The notes under the pieces are model-generated. The model searched no databases, had not been told where the DNA came from, and saw only the letters and a program-made list of their open reading frames with translations. This document shows, in pieces, positions 8,806 through 15,678 of a DNA stretch of 35,140 bases. The number at the start of each line of letters is the position of its first letter. The first letter of the stretch is position 1. A program made the position numbers and the translations under genes. This stretch comes from Pseudomonas sp. MN1F. GTDB taxonomy: Bacteria > Pseudomonadota > Gammaproteobacteria > Pseudomonadales > Pseudomonadaceae. The stretch is from contig NZ_VZII01000049.1 of assembly GCF_009391885.1 (NCBI RefSeq), positions 1-35,140 on the forward strand, in the 5' to 3' direction.

Positions 8806-9231
8806 TCATCCTTGCCGTTTGAAGCCGGTCACGGCTGGGCGTGGCGGCCAGGGCAGGCGTTCACGCCGCCCCTGGTTGTCGAAAATCAGGCCATCGGCGT
8901 CGATGTCCTGCAATACGATGCCCGGCGCCAGGCGCTGACCACGACCGAGGGTGCGGACCTGCTGGCCGTAGCGCAGCACCACCACGCTGGCCGACAACGG
9001 CTGGGCCTTGAGGCCGCCGAGGTACTGCAACGGCAGGCGGGTGATGGCGATCGAGCCGTCATCGGCCGCTGGATGCCAGTGACCGATCAGCAGGCCAGGT
9101 AGCGGTGTGGCGGCGAGTTGCGCCGGGCTGGCCGGTTGCGGCTGGCGCCCCAGTTGCAATACGCACTGGGCGGCCAGCCAGCCGGCCAGGGTCAGCAGGC
9201 CGCCGGACATCAGGCGCGAAGCGAGGCTCAC
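8806..9231 (-). CDS. xcpP: Type II secretion protein GspC (XcpP), short form
   Basis: The product of about 141 residues has one membrane segment near the N-terminus (LLTLAGWLAAQCVLQL) and a homology-region (HR) domain ending in the PPRP segment. GspC normally links the inner-membrane platform to the N0 domain of the secretin. No PDZ or coiled-coil domain follows the HR region, so this copy is far shorter than the usual 230-280 residues. The GTG at 9231 overlaps the uxpA stop as GTGA and is preferred. ATG 9210 is the alternative. The same frame is open further upstream only inside uxpA. Confidence 0.82.
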   Translation of the reverse strand: MSLASRLMSGGLLTLAGWLAAQCVLQLGRQPQPASPAQLAATPLPGLLIGHWHPAADDGSIAITRLPLQYLGGLKAQPLSASVVVLRYGQQVRTLGRGQRLAPGIVLQDIDADGLIFDNQGRRERLPWPPRPAVTGFKRQG

Positions 9232-10868
9232 GAAACGACCTGCCGCGGGTGCCAGCCTGGGTGGCCCTGCACGTAGCGCACCTCGGGCAGTTGCAACGAC
9301 GCCAGCTGCCAATCGGCCGTCTGCCGCGCCAGCCAAGCCTCGACCCGCTGCCACAGCGGCTCGCCCGCCCGGGTTTCGAATTGCAGGCCGAAGGTACGGC
9401 ACAGGCCCTGCACCGGGTCGATACCGCTGATGCGCTTGCCTTGCGGGCTGTAACTGACGCGCCAGGCCTGGCCCTGCCAGCGCGGCAGGTCCTGGCTGTT
9501 GTCGAGCAGCAGTGGGTCACCGAACAGTTGCTCGGCTGCGTTCTCCAGCACTTGCTCGACTTGCCGGGCCGGGGCCTCGACGACGGGCGCCGGGTAGCCA
9601 CCGGTCAGGCTGATCAGGTGCTCGCGGGTAATCGCTTCGCCTGCCGCCAGAGGGTAGTCGTAGCGCAGGCCCGGCAGCAGCACCGGCAGGCTGCTGTCAT
9701 CGGCCAAGGCCTGGTGCAGCAGGCGGTCCCAGCTGCCGCCGCGGGTATCCCGGCGCCACAGGGCCTGCGGCGCACGCGCCAGTGGCTGGTCGAGCCACGC
9801 CGCGTGGCCGGCACGTTGCTGGCGCAGTTCACTGTGCAACTGGCTGGCGCGCATCTGCGCAGCAGGCGACAAGTAGCGTTCAAAAGCCGGAAAGAACTGC
9901 CCGTCGAACTGCCATTGCCCAGCGACCTGCTGGCAACGCAGGCGGAATGCGCCACTGCCGCGGCAACCGGCAAACAGCACCGGCACCCGACGGCCACTGG
10001 CCTGGGTGGCCTGAACCGGTGCCGGCCACAAGTCCTGGCCACGGGCACAGAGCAGCACATCGACGTCAGGCAGTCTTTCGGCCAGCCACAGGCCCGGCCC
10101 GCTGCCGACATCGGCCATCGCCACGACCAGGTCGGCTTCGCGCCGCGCCTGCTCGAAAGTCGGCAGCAATGACTGGTACCACTGTTTAAGGGAGGCCTTC
10201 TGGTCCTGGGCGTAAGGGTCGGTGACACCGACCACGGCGATGCGCGCACCGCCGCGCTCGAAGCGATGCAGGGGCTCAAGGTTCAGCGACTTGCGTTGAT
10301 CGTTCGCAAGCCCGGCTCCGAGGGTGATCGCGGAGGATTGGCGATAAAGTGCCGCGCTGCGCTGGGGCCAGAGCACACGCTCATCGCTGCTGACCCGTGC
10401 TTCGCTGCCCAGCAACTGGCTGCCCTGCACGCCGCTTTCGCCTTGGGTGAGGTAGGCCAGGCCGCTGCCGTTCCAGCCCTGGCCGTTCTCCAGGGTCAGG
10501 CTGTTGCCCGCCCCGGCTTCGCTCCGCAGTTGCTCCAGCAGCGCACCCAGTACGGCGTAGCCGCCCAGCTTAGCGCCTGCCGCCTGGCTGGCATCGAGCA
10601 ACGCTGCCAGCTGCGGGTGTGCCAGGCTGGCACTGGTACCGGTCATCCACGGTGCCCGCCCCAGGTGGCTGACCGGGCCCAGGCGCGTGGCCGGCACTAC
10701 CGGCAAACCGGGCTGGCGCGCATCGAGGGTGTCGGCAACGTACAGCAGATCCACACTGGCGCTGCCGCCACGTTGGCCTGGCAATGCAGAGCAGGCGCCG
10801 AGCAGCGGTGCCAGCGCACCGACACCCATCCAGCTGATCAATTCGCGCCTGTTTACACTGCTTGCCAT
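9228..10868 (-). CDS. uxpA: UxpA: SoxB/5'-nucleotidase-like lipoprotein lacking metal ligands
   Basis: This is the first gene of the xcp operon. The 546-residue product opens with a Tat-like NRREL motif (6-10), a hydrophobic stretch and the lipobox L-G-A-Cys26. The rest follows the SoxB/5'-nucleotidase layout: an N-terminal metallophosphoesterase-like half and a C-terminal half with the GGSWDRLL and DPLLLDNSQD segments. The expected metal-ligand motifs are replaced (DTLDA at 46-50, ENGQGWNGS at 127-135, CARGQD at 274-279), so catalysis is unlikely. ATG 10868 is chosen over 10880 and 10931 because AAGGA lies 11 bases upstream and the Pho-box promoter covers the 10931 site. The name comes from the lipoprotein ORF reported upstream of xcpP in P. 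putida, from memory. Confidence 0.8.
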   Translation of the reverse strand: MASSVNRRELISWMGVGALAPLLGACSALPGQRGGSASVDLLYVADTLDARQPGLPVVPATRLGPVSHLGRAPWMTGTSASLAHPQLAALLDASQAAGAKLGGYAVLGALLEQLRSEAGAGNSLTLENGQGWNGSGLAYLTQGESGVQGSQLLGSEARVSSDERVLWPQRSAALYRQSSAITLGAGLANDQRKSLNLEPLHRFERGGARIAVVGVTDPYAQDQKASLKQWYQSLLPTFEQARREADLVVAMADVGSGPGLWLAERLPDVDVLLCARGQDLWPAPVQATQASGRRVPVLFAGCRGSGAFRLRCQQVAGQWQFDGQFFPAFERYLSPAAQMRASQLHSELRQQRAGHAAWLDQPLARAPQALWRRDTRGGSWDRLLHQALADDSSLPVLLPGLRYDYPLAAGEAITREHLISLTGGYPAPVVEAPARQVEQVLENAAEQLFGDPLLLDNSQDLPRWQGQAWRVSYSPQGKRISGIDPVQGLCRTFGLQFETRAGEPLWQRVEAWLARQTADWQLASLQLPEVRYVQGHPGWHPRQVVS

Positions 10869-10908
10869 CGGGCCCGCCATCCTTATCCGAGTTCTCGTTG
10901 GGCCCCGG

Positions 10909-10953
10909 ATGTTGCGGCGTAGGCATGACAATTTAATGTCAAAAATCCGACAA
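10909..10953 (-). promoter_or_regulatory. Tandem Pho boxes and promoter of the uxpA-xcp operon
   Basis: On the minus strand three 7-base units, TTGTCGG, TTGACAT and TTGTCAT, are spaced exactly 11 bases apart (10953-10925) with A/T-rich 4-base spacers. The last two form an 18-bp PhoB site close to the CTGTCAT-N4-CTGTCAT consensus. A weak -10, CAACAT (10914-10909), lies 10 bases downstream, the usual Pho-promoter geometry, putting transcription start near 10902. This predicts induction of uxpA and all the xcp genes by phosphate starvation through PhoB. Confidence 0.78.
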
Positions 10954-10968
10954 TCATTCCAAATCGAT

Positions 10969-11017
10969 CTGTCGGTATTTGTAATAAGAACTTACAGTTT
11001 TAAAAAGCCGTTAATAT
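10969..11017 (+). promoter_or_regulatory. Possible promoter of uxpB with weak Pho-like repeats
   Basis: CTGTCGG (10969) and CTTACAG (10991) lie 22 bases apart, two PhoB repeat units, but the middle unit (TGTAATA) fits poorly. A -10-like TAATAT is at 11012-11017. The region is A/T-rich compared with its surroundings. Known phosphate control of UxpB makes a PhoB site likely between 10925 and 11090. PhoB bound at the strong boxes at 10925-10953 might also act on this side. Confidence 0.35.
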
Positions 11018-11092
11018 TTCTGCCAATGAATCATCACAGTAGCGCCCTAAAGTCGCGGTTTCCTCCCACTCAGCCACTATAAGGACACCCTG

Positions 11093-13162
11093 ATGAGTCG
11101 AGATACCGGCGATAACCTGGACCGCAACCAGAGCGGCAACCTGCCGATGGCCAGCGTCATGGACGCTTACCTGAGCCGTCGCAGCGTGATGCGCGGCAGC
11201 CTGGGCGCCGCCATCGCCATGATTGCCGGTACCGGCCTGACCGGCTGCTTCGACAGCAGCGGCGGCTCCGATGATGATCCGGCACCGCAACCGCCGGTAA
11301 CCGACCCGACTGAACCGGAAGTCCCGAAACTGGCCCTGGGCTTCCAGTCCATCGCCGGTTCGCGCACCGATGCCTGCGTCGTCGCGGCCGGTTACAGCGC
11401 TTATGTACTGGCGCCCTGGGGCACGCCACTGAACAGCAACGCCAACCCGTGGAAATCGGACGGCAGCAACACCTCGACCGACCAGGCCAATGCCATGGGC
11501 ATGCACCATGACGGCATGCACTTCTTCCCGATCAACGGCAGCTCCGACGACGGCCTGCTGGCGATCAACTTCGAGTACATCGACACCGCGGCCCTGCACC
11601 CCAACGGCCCGACTACCGATGCCAGCGGCAAGCGCCCGGCCGAAGAAGTGCGCAAGGAGATCAACGCCCACGGTGCTGGCGTGGTGCGCCTGCAGAAGGT
11701 CAACGGCCGCTGGCAGGTGGTCGACAACGACCCGCTCAACCGCCGCTTCACTACCGCTTCGCGCATGGAACTGACCGGGCCGCTGCGTGGCACCGACCAC
11801 GTCAAGACCAAGTACTCGATCGACGGCACCCACTGCCGTGGCACCAACAACAACTGCGGCAATGGCTACACCCCGTGGGGCACCTACCTGACCTGCGAAG
11901 AGAACTGGCCGGGCATTTTCGTCAACAAGGGCACCCGCCCGGAAGACCAGCGCCGCATCGGCGTGGGCACCTCCAGTGGCCAGTACAAGTGGGAAAGCGC
12001 TGCCGGTGACAGCAGCGAAGTAGCCGATGAGTTCGCCCGCTTCGACGTCACCGTCAAGGGTGCCAGCGCCACCGACGACTACCGCAACGAAGCCAGCACC
12101 TATGGCTACATCGTCGAGATCGACCCTTACAACAGCAGCACCCTGGCCACCAAGCGCACCGCCCTGGGCCGCTTCCGCCACGAAGGTTGCTGCCCGGGCC
12201 TGCCGGTGGTGGGCAAGCCGCTGGTCTGGTACATGGGCGACGACTCGAACAACGAGTACCTGTACAAGTGGGTTTCCACAGCCGTATGGGATGCCGCCGA
12301 CGCCAACCCGGCCGACCGCCTGGCCACCGGGGCCAAGTACCTGGACCAAGGCAAGCTGTACGTCGCCCGCTTCAATGCCGACGGCACCGGCGTGTGGCTG
12401 CTGCTCGACGTGAACACCGCCACCTCCGCTGGCAGCACGCTCGGTGCGCTGTACGGTGACCTCGCTGGCATCATCCTCAACACCCGGGGTGCTGGCGATG
12501 CCGTGGGCGCCACGCCGATGGACCGCCCGGAGTGGACCGCCGTCAACCCGCTCAACGGCGACGCCTACCTGACCCTGACCAACAACAGCGCGCGCACCCC
12601 GGCAAAGGTCGATGCGGCCAACCCGCGTGGCCCTAACCGTCACGGCCACATCATCCGCTGGCACGACAGCGACGACCAACTGAGCTTCACCTGGGACATC
12701 TTCGTGTTCGGTGCCAACGCCGCCGGTACGGCCGACATCAACCGTTCGGGCCTGACCGAACTCAACCAGTTCGCCAGCCCCGACGGCATGAGCTTCGATA
12801 GCCGGGGCGTGCTGTGGTTCGAGACCGACAACGGTGAGACCACGCTCACCGACTACACCAACGACCAGCTGCTGGCGGTGATCCCCACCGACCTGGTAGA
12901 TGCCAGTGGCAAGCAGGTGCCGATCAATGCTCAGAACCAGACGGCCCTGCGCCGCTTCTTCGTCGGCCCGAACGGCTGCGAGGTGACGGGCATCAGCTTC
13001 ACGCCGGACAACAAGACGTTGTTCATCAACATCCAGCACCCGGATAACTGGCCGTATACCGACAAGGCGACCGATGCGACTCCGGCAGGGGCCAAGGTCA
13101 GGCCGCGGGCTACGACGGTGGTGATCCAGCGAGATGATGGTGGCGAGATCGGTACTGCCTGA
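11093..13162 (+). CDS. uxpB: UxpB: PhoX-family alkaline phosphatase, Tat-exported lipoprotein
   Basis: The 689-residue phosphatase is of the PhoX (DUF839) family, releasing phosphate from organic phosphoesters with an iron/calcium cofactor. The signal region holds a Tat motif SRRSVMRG (28-35) and a lipobox L-T-G-Cys52, followed by a Ser/Gly/Pro-rich linker. The family motif TPWGTYLTCEEN carries the Cys and Glu expected to bind the cofactor, and WYMGDD, HIIRWHD and SPDGMSFD are further PhoX blocks. AAGGA lies seven bases before the ATG. The divergent xcp operon and nearby tatABC fit its published route as I remember it: Tat across the inner membrane, lipoprotein processing, then the Xcp T2SS. 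Confidence 0.92.
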   Translation: MSRDTGDNLDRNQSGNLPMASVMDAYLSRRSVMRGSLGAAIAMIAGTGLTGCFDSSGGSDDDPAPQPPVTDPTEPEVPKLALGFQSIAGSRTDACVVAAGYSAYVLAPWGTPLNSNANPWKSDGSNTSTDQANAMGMHHDGMHFFPINGSSDDGLLAINFEYIDTAALHPNGPTTDASGKRPAEEVRKEINAHGAGVVRLQKVNGRWQVVDNDPLNRRFTTASRMELTGPLRGTDHVKTKYSIDGTHCRGTNNNCGNGYTPWGTYLTCEENWPGIFVNKGTRPEDQRRIGVGTSSGQYKWESAAGDSSEVADEFARFDVTVKGASATDDYRNEASTYGYIVEIDPYNSSTLATKRTALGRFRHEGCCPGLPVVGKPLVWYMGDDSNNEYLYKWVSTAVWDAADANPADRLATGAKYLDQGKLYVARFNADGTGVWLLLDVNTATSAGSTLGALYGDLAGIILNTRGAGDAVGATPMDRPEWTAVNPLNGDAYLTLTNNSARTPAKVDAANPRGPNRHGHIIRWHDSDDQLSFTWDIFVFGANAAGTADINRSGLTELNQFASPDGMSFDSRGVLWFETDNGETTLTDYTNDQLLAVIPTDLVDASGKQVPINAQNQTALRRFFVGPNGCEVTGISFTPDNKTLFINIQHPDNWPYTDKATDATPAGAKVRPRATTVVIQRDDGGEIGTA

Positions 13163-13175
13163 TCGACCTGTGCAC

Positions 13176-13196
13176 GGGGGCCGCTTTGCGGCCTCC
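13176..13196. other. Hairpin between convergent uxpB and gspK
   Basis: GGGGGCCGC (13176-13184) and GCGGCCTCC (13188-13196) pair around TTT with one G-T pair. There is no T run on either side, so it is a weak candidate for a bidirectional terminator. It lies in the 40-base gap between the two convergent stops. Confidence 0.5.
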
Positions 13197-13202
13197 AGCA
13201 GG

Positions 13203-14168
13203 CTACCAGGCTAATGGTTCCCTACTCCTGACTCTCACCTGCTGCGCCGGCACCCGTGCATGCCACTGCACCACACCCAACGCCTCCACCTGAAACTCGC
13301 TGCGCATCACCCTGCCCTGCTCTTCGAACGACAGCTGCAACAGGTAATGCCCACTGTTAAGCAGCAACCCCTCGCTCAACCGTTCGAACGTCTCGTCATC
13401 CACCGCCCCCAACGCCTGGCGCAACGCCGAGGCATCTTCATACCCCGTCGCCGGCCGGCCGCTGATGATGCGGCTGAGCAATGAACGCGGATACCCCCCC
13501 TCATACAACGCATCGAGCAACGGCAGGTGCTCCAGCCCAAGGGCATTGGCATTCAGGCGCCAGCCAGTGGTCTGCGGCAAGGCGCACAGCATCGGGTAAC
13601 GCCGTTGCCGGGAAGCGTCCGGTTCCAGCAGCAGGTTCAGCTCGCTGGTATCGAGCATCGGCTGGTTGGCCGCCAGGCGCGGGGGCTGCTGGCGCAGGTA
13701 CTGGGCGCTTTCGGCGCCTTGCAGGCGGGCATCGCTGTCACTGTCGAGCCAGTCGGCCAAGGCATCGACCAGTCGTGCGGCGGCCATGTCGTCACCCAGC
13801 AGGCGCTTGAGTTGGCGCTCGGCACGCTGGCCATCGGCCCCCAGCAGCGCATTCACGTTGAAGCAGGTGTGCTGGTCCCGCACCCGCAATTGCGCCTGCC
13901 CGGCGCCGAAATCGTACTTCAGCGGTTGCCCGCGCAGCGCCTGCCAGAACAACGGGCTGAGCCGCCAGGCAGGGTCACGCAGGGCCTGCTCGGCATAGGC
14001 CAGGCCGGCCTGCTCCATGGCGCGTACCTGCACCCGCTGGCGCAACAGCTGCACTTCATCCACCTGACGGCGGCCATCCTCCACCAGCCAGGCCATGCCT
14101 GCGGCGAGCATGGCCAGCACCACCATCACCATCAGCAGTGCCGCCCCCTGCTGTCGCTTGCCGTACAT
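13203..14168 (-). CDS. xcpX: Minor pseudopilin GspK (XcpX), detached from the xcp operon
   Basis: The 321-residue product has the prepilin leader MYGKRQQG/AALLMVMVVLAML. As in other GspK proteins the mature N-terminus lacks Glu5. The large globular domain (about 280 residues, with the CFNVNALLG and LDTSELN blocks) fits GspK, the pseudopilus tip protein. It is the only core xcp component missing from the main operon. Here it stands alone between uxpB and the tat genes. AAGGA lies nine bases before the ATG. Its promoter must lie in the 145-base gap shared with tatA. Confidence 0.9.
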   Translation of the reverse strand: MYGKRQQGAALLMVMVVLAMLAAGMAWLVEDGRRQVDEVQLLRQRVQVRAMEQAGLAYAEQALRDPAWRLSPLFWQALRGQPLKYDFGAGQAQLRVRDQHTCFNVNALLGADGQRAERQLKRLLGDDMAAARLVDALADWLDSDSDARLQGAESAQYLRQQPPRLAANQPMLDTSELNLLLEPDASRQRRYPMLCALPQTTGWRLNANALGLEHLPLLDALYEGGYPRSLLSRIISGRPATGYEDASALRQALGAVDDETFERLSEGLLLNSGHYLLQLSFEEQGRVMRSEFQVEALGVVQWHARVPAQQVRVRSREPLAW

Positions 14169-14220
14169 CCGTGCGCATCCTTTTCATCGATGAGGGCGCC
14201 AGTCAACACGCGGGTTGTTG

Positions 14221-14276
14221 CAGTCAGGTTGCAATAGCCTTGCAGTCATGTGGGCGTCATCTGCACGCGGCAGGAT
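14221..14276 (+). promoter_or_regulatory. Pho-box array and promoter of tatABC
   Basis: CAGTCAG (14221), CAATAGC (14232), CAGTCAT (14243) and GCGTCAT (14254) start exactly 11 bases apart, the spacing of PhoB half-sites. The last two form the best 18-bp site and the second is poor. A -10-like CAGGAT (14271-14276) follows after 10 bases, predicting a start near 14283 and a leader of about 30 bases. This agrees with the strong low-phosphate induction reported for the P. putida tat-1 cluster (from memory). The divergent gspK may be controlled from the same region. Confidence 0.65.
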
Positions 14277-14313
14277 TGGCCTTCATTTTCATGACCTTAC
14301 AGGAGTAGTCAAA

Positions 14314-14547
14314 ATGGGTGGCATCGGAATCTGGCAACTGGTGATCGTACTGCTGATCGTGTTTCTGCTGTTTGGCACCAAACGCCTCAAGGGCCTGGGC
14401 AGCGATGTCGGCGAAGCGATCCAGGGCTTTCGCAAATCCATGGGCGGCGATCCTGACGTCAACGCCCCAGGTGCCGCCCACGTGCAACAACAACCAACGG
14501 TAACCGCCCAGGCCGCACAGCAGCCGCAAGCGGATCGCCAAGCCTGA
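14314..14547 (+). CDS. tatA: Sec-independent protein translocase TatA
   Basis: The 77-residue product has a short periplasmic N-terminus, one membrane helix (about 5-21), the FGTKRLKGLG hinge, an amphipathic helix and a Gln/Ala-rich charged tail. This is classic TatA, the subunit that forms the protein-conducting assembly. AGGAG lies eight bases before the ATG. The same frame is open upstream to 14215, but that would put a long extension before the membrane helix. It begins the tatABC operon and overlaps tatB by one base (TGATG). Confidence 0.93.
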   Translation: MGGIGIWQLVIVLLIVFLLFGTKRLKGLGSDVGEAIQGFRKSMGGDPDVNAPGAAHVQQQPTVTAQAAQQPQADRQA

Positions 14548-14837
14548 TGTTCGAGGTAGGCTTCAGCGAGCTGCTGCTGGTAGGTGTCGTCGCCCTGCTG
14601 GTGCTGGGCCCGGAGCGCCTGCCGGTTGCGGCACGCACCCTGGGCCGTGGCCTGGGCCAGGCGCGCCGGGCAATGAATGGCTTGCGTGCGCAGATGGAGC
14701 GTGAAATCGACATGCCCGACCTGGACAGCGCGCCCCTGCAGCGCCTGGAGCAGGAAATCCGCCAGGGCATCAGCCTCAAGGCGGAACCGGCCAATGGCAC
14801 CTTGCCCGCCACCGTCGCCCAGGAGAACACCCCATGA
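14547..14837 (+). CDS. tatB: Sec-independent protein translocase TatB
   Basis: The 96-residue product begins MFEVGFSELLLV, with the conserved Glu and Gly-Pro of TatB (LVLGPERLPVAAR), then an amphipathic helix and an acidic tail. TatB with TatC forms the receptor for twin-arginine signals. It is shorter than E. coli TatB (171 residues), mainly through a short C-terminal tail. Start and stop overlap tatA and tatC, so the three genes are probably translated in a coupled way. Confidence 0.93.
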   Translation: MFEVGFSELLLVGVVALLVLGPERLPVAARTLGRGLGQARRAMNGLRAQMEREIDMPDLDSAPLQRLEQEIRQGISLKAEPANGTLPATVAQENTP

Positions 14838-15595
14838 GCATTGCCCTGGCCCCGGCCGCACGCATGCCGTTAACCGACCATCTGCGAGACCTGCGCAAGC
14901 GCCTGGTACGCTGCCTGCTGCTGCTGGCTGTGGTGTTTGCCGGGCTGTTCCCCTTCGCCCAGCAACTTTACACCTTGATCTCCGAGCCGCTGCGCCGCTT
15001 TCTGCCGGAAGGCGCCAGCATGATCGCCACCAGCGTCACTTCGCCGTTCCTCACGCCCTTCAAACTGACGGCGATGTGCGCGCTGTTCGTCGCCATGCCG
15101 CTATTGCTGCACCAGGCGTGGGGGTTTCTCGCCCCGGGCTTGTACCGTCGCGAGCGGCGCATCGCCCTGCCGTTGCTGGTGTCGAGCATCGTGCTGTTCT
15201 ATGCCGGCATGGCCTTCGCGTTCTACCTGGTATTCCCGATGATGTTCGGCTTCTTTGCCAGCGCGACACCGGACGGTGTGGCGATGATGACCGACATCAG
15301 CCAGTACCTGGACTTCATCATGGCGCTGTTCCTGGCGTTCGGCCTGGCCTTCGAGATCCCGGTGGCGACCTTCATCGTGGTCTGGGTCGGGCTTGCCGAT
15401 GTACCAACACTACGGCGCAGCCGGCCCTACGTGATCGTTGGCTGCTTCGTGGTGGGGATGATCCTCACCCCGCCAGATGTGTTCTCGCAGACCATGCTGG
15501 CGGTGCCGATGTGGGTGCTCTTCGAACTGGGGCTGCTGGCCTGCAGCCTGGTCCGGAATCAACCGCCTCATGCCCGTGAAGCCGCAGAAGGTTGA
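14834..15595 (+). CDS. tatC: Sec-independent protein translocase TatC
   Basis: The 253-residue protein has six predicted membrane helices. Blocks such as SPFLTPFKLT, GFLAPGLYRRERR and LTPPDVFSQT match TatC throughout. TatC binds the twin-arginine motif. The N-terminal site that in E. coli reads HLIELRKRL with the signal-binding Glu15 here reads HLRDLRKRL, with Asp19 at that position. The Glu equivalent to E. coli Glu103 (in YRRERR) is kept. The start overlaps the tatB stop as ATGA. This is presumably the phosphate-inducible Tat system serving UxpB; a housekeeping tat set is expected elsewhere. Confidence 0.94.
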   Translation: MSIALAPAARMPLTDHLRDLRKRLVRCLLLLAVVFAGLFPFAQQLYTLISEPLRRFLPEGASMIATSVTSPFLTPFKLTAMCALFVAMPLLLHQAWGFLAPGLYRRERRIALPLLVSSIVLFYAGMAFAFYLVFPMMFGFFASATPDGVAMMTDISQYLDFIMALFLAFGLAFEIPVATFIVVWVGLADVPTLRRSRPYVIVGCFVVGMILTPPDVFSQTMLAVPMWVLFELGLLACSLVRNQPPHAREAAEG

Positions 15596-15678
15596 CGTTC
15601 TGTACAGGTAGCACTGCCTCATGCTCCGAAGACAACCAAGTGCACATGATGGTCGTTCATCCAGACCAGGCAGACACC

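Noticed and set aside
10869..10931. Upstream extension of uxpA to ATG 10931
   Set aside because: It overlaps the Pho boxes and lies upstream of the predicted transcription start, and it would put 21 residues before the Tat-like signal.
11000..13039. 679-codon minus-strand frame antisense to uxpB
   Set aside because: The plus strand encodes a full PhoX phosphatase with signal, motifs and ribosome binding site. The antisense product is low-complexity Val/Ala/Gly/His.
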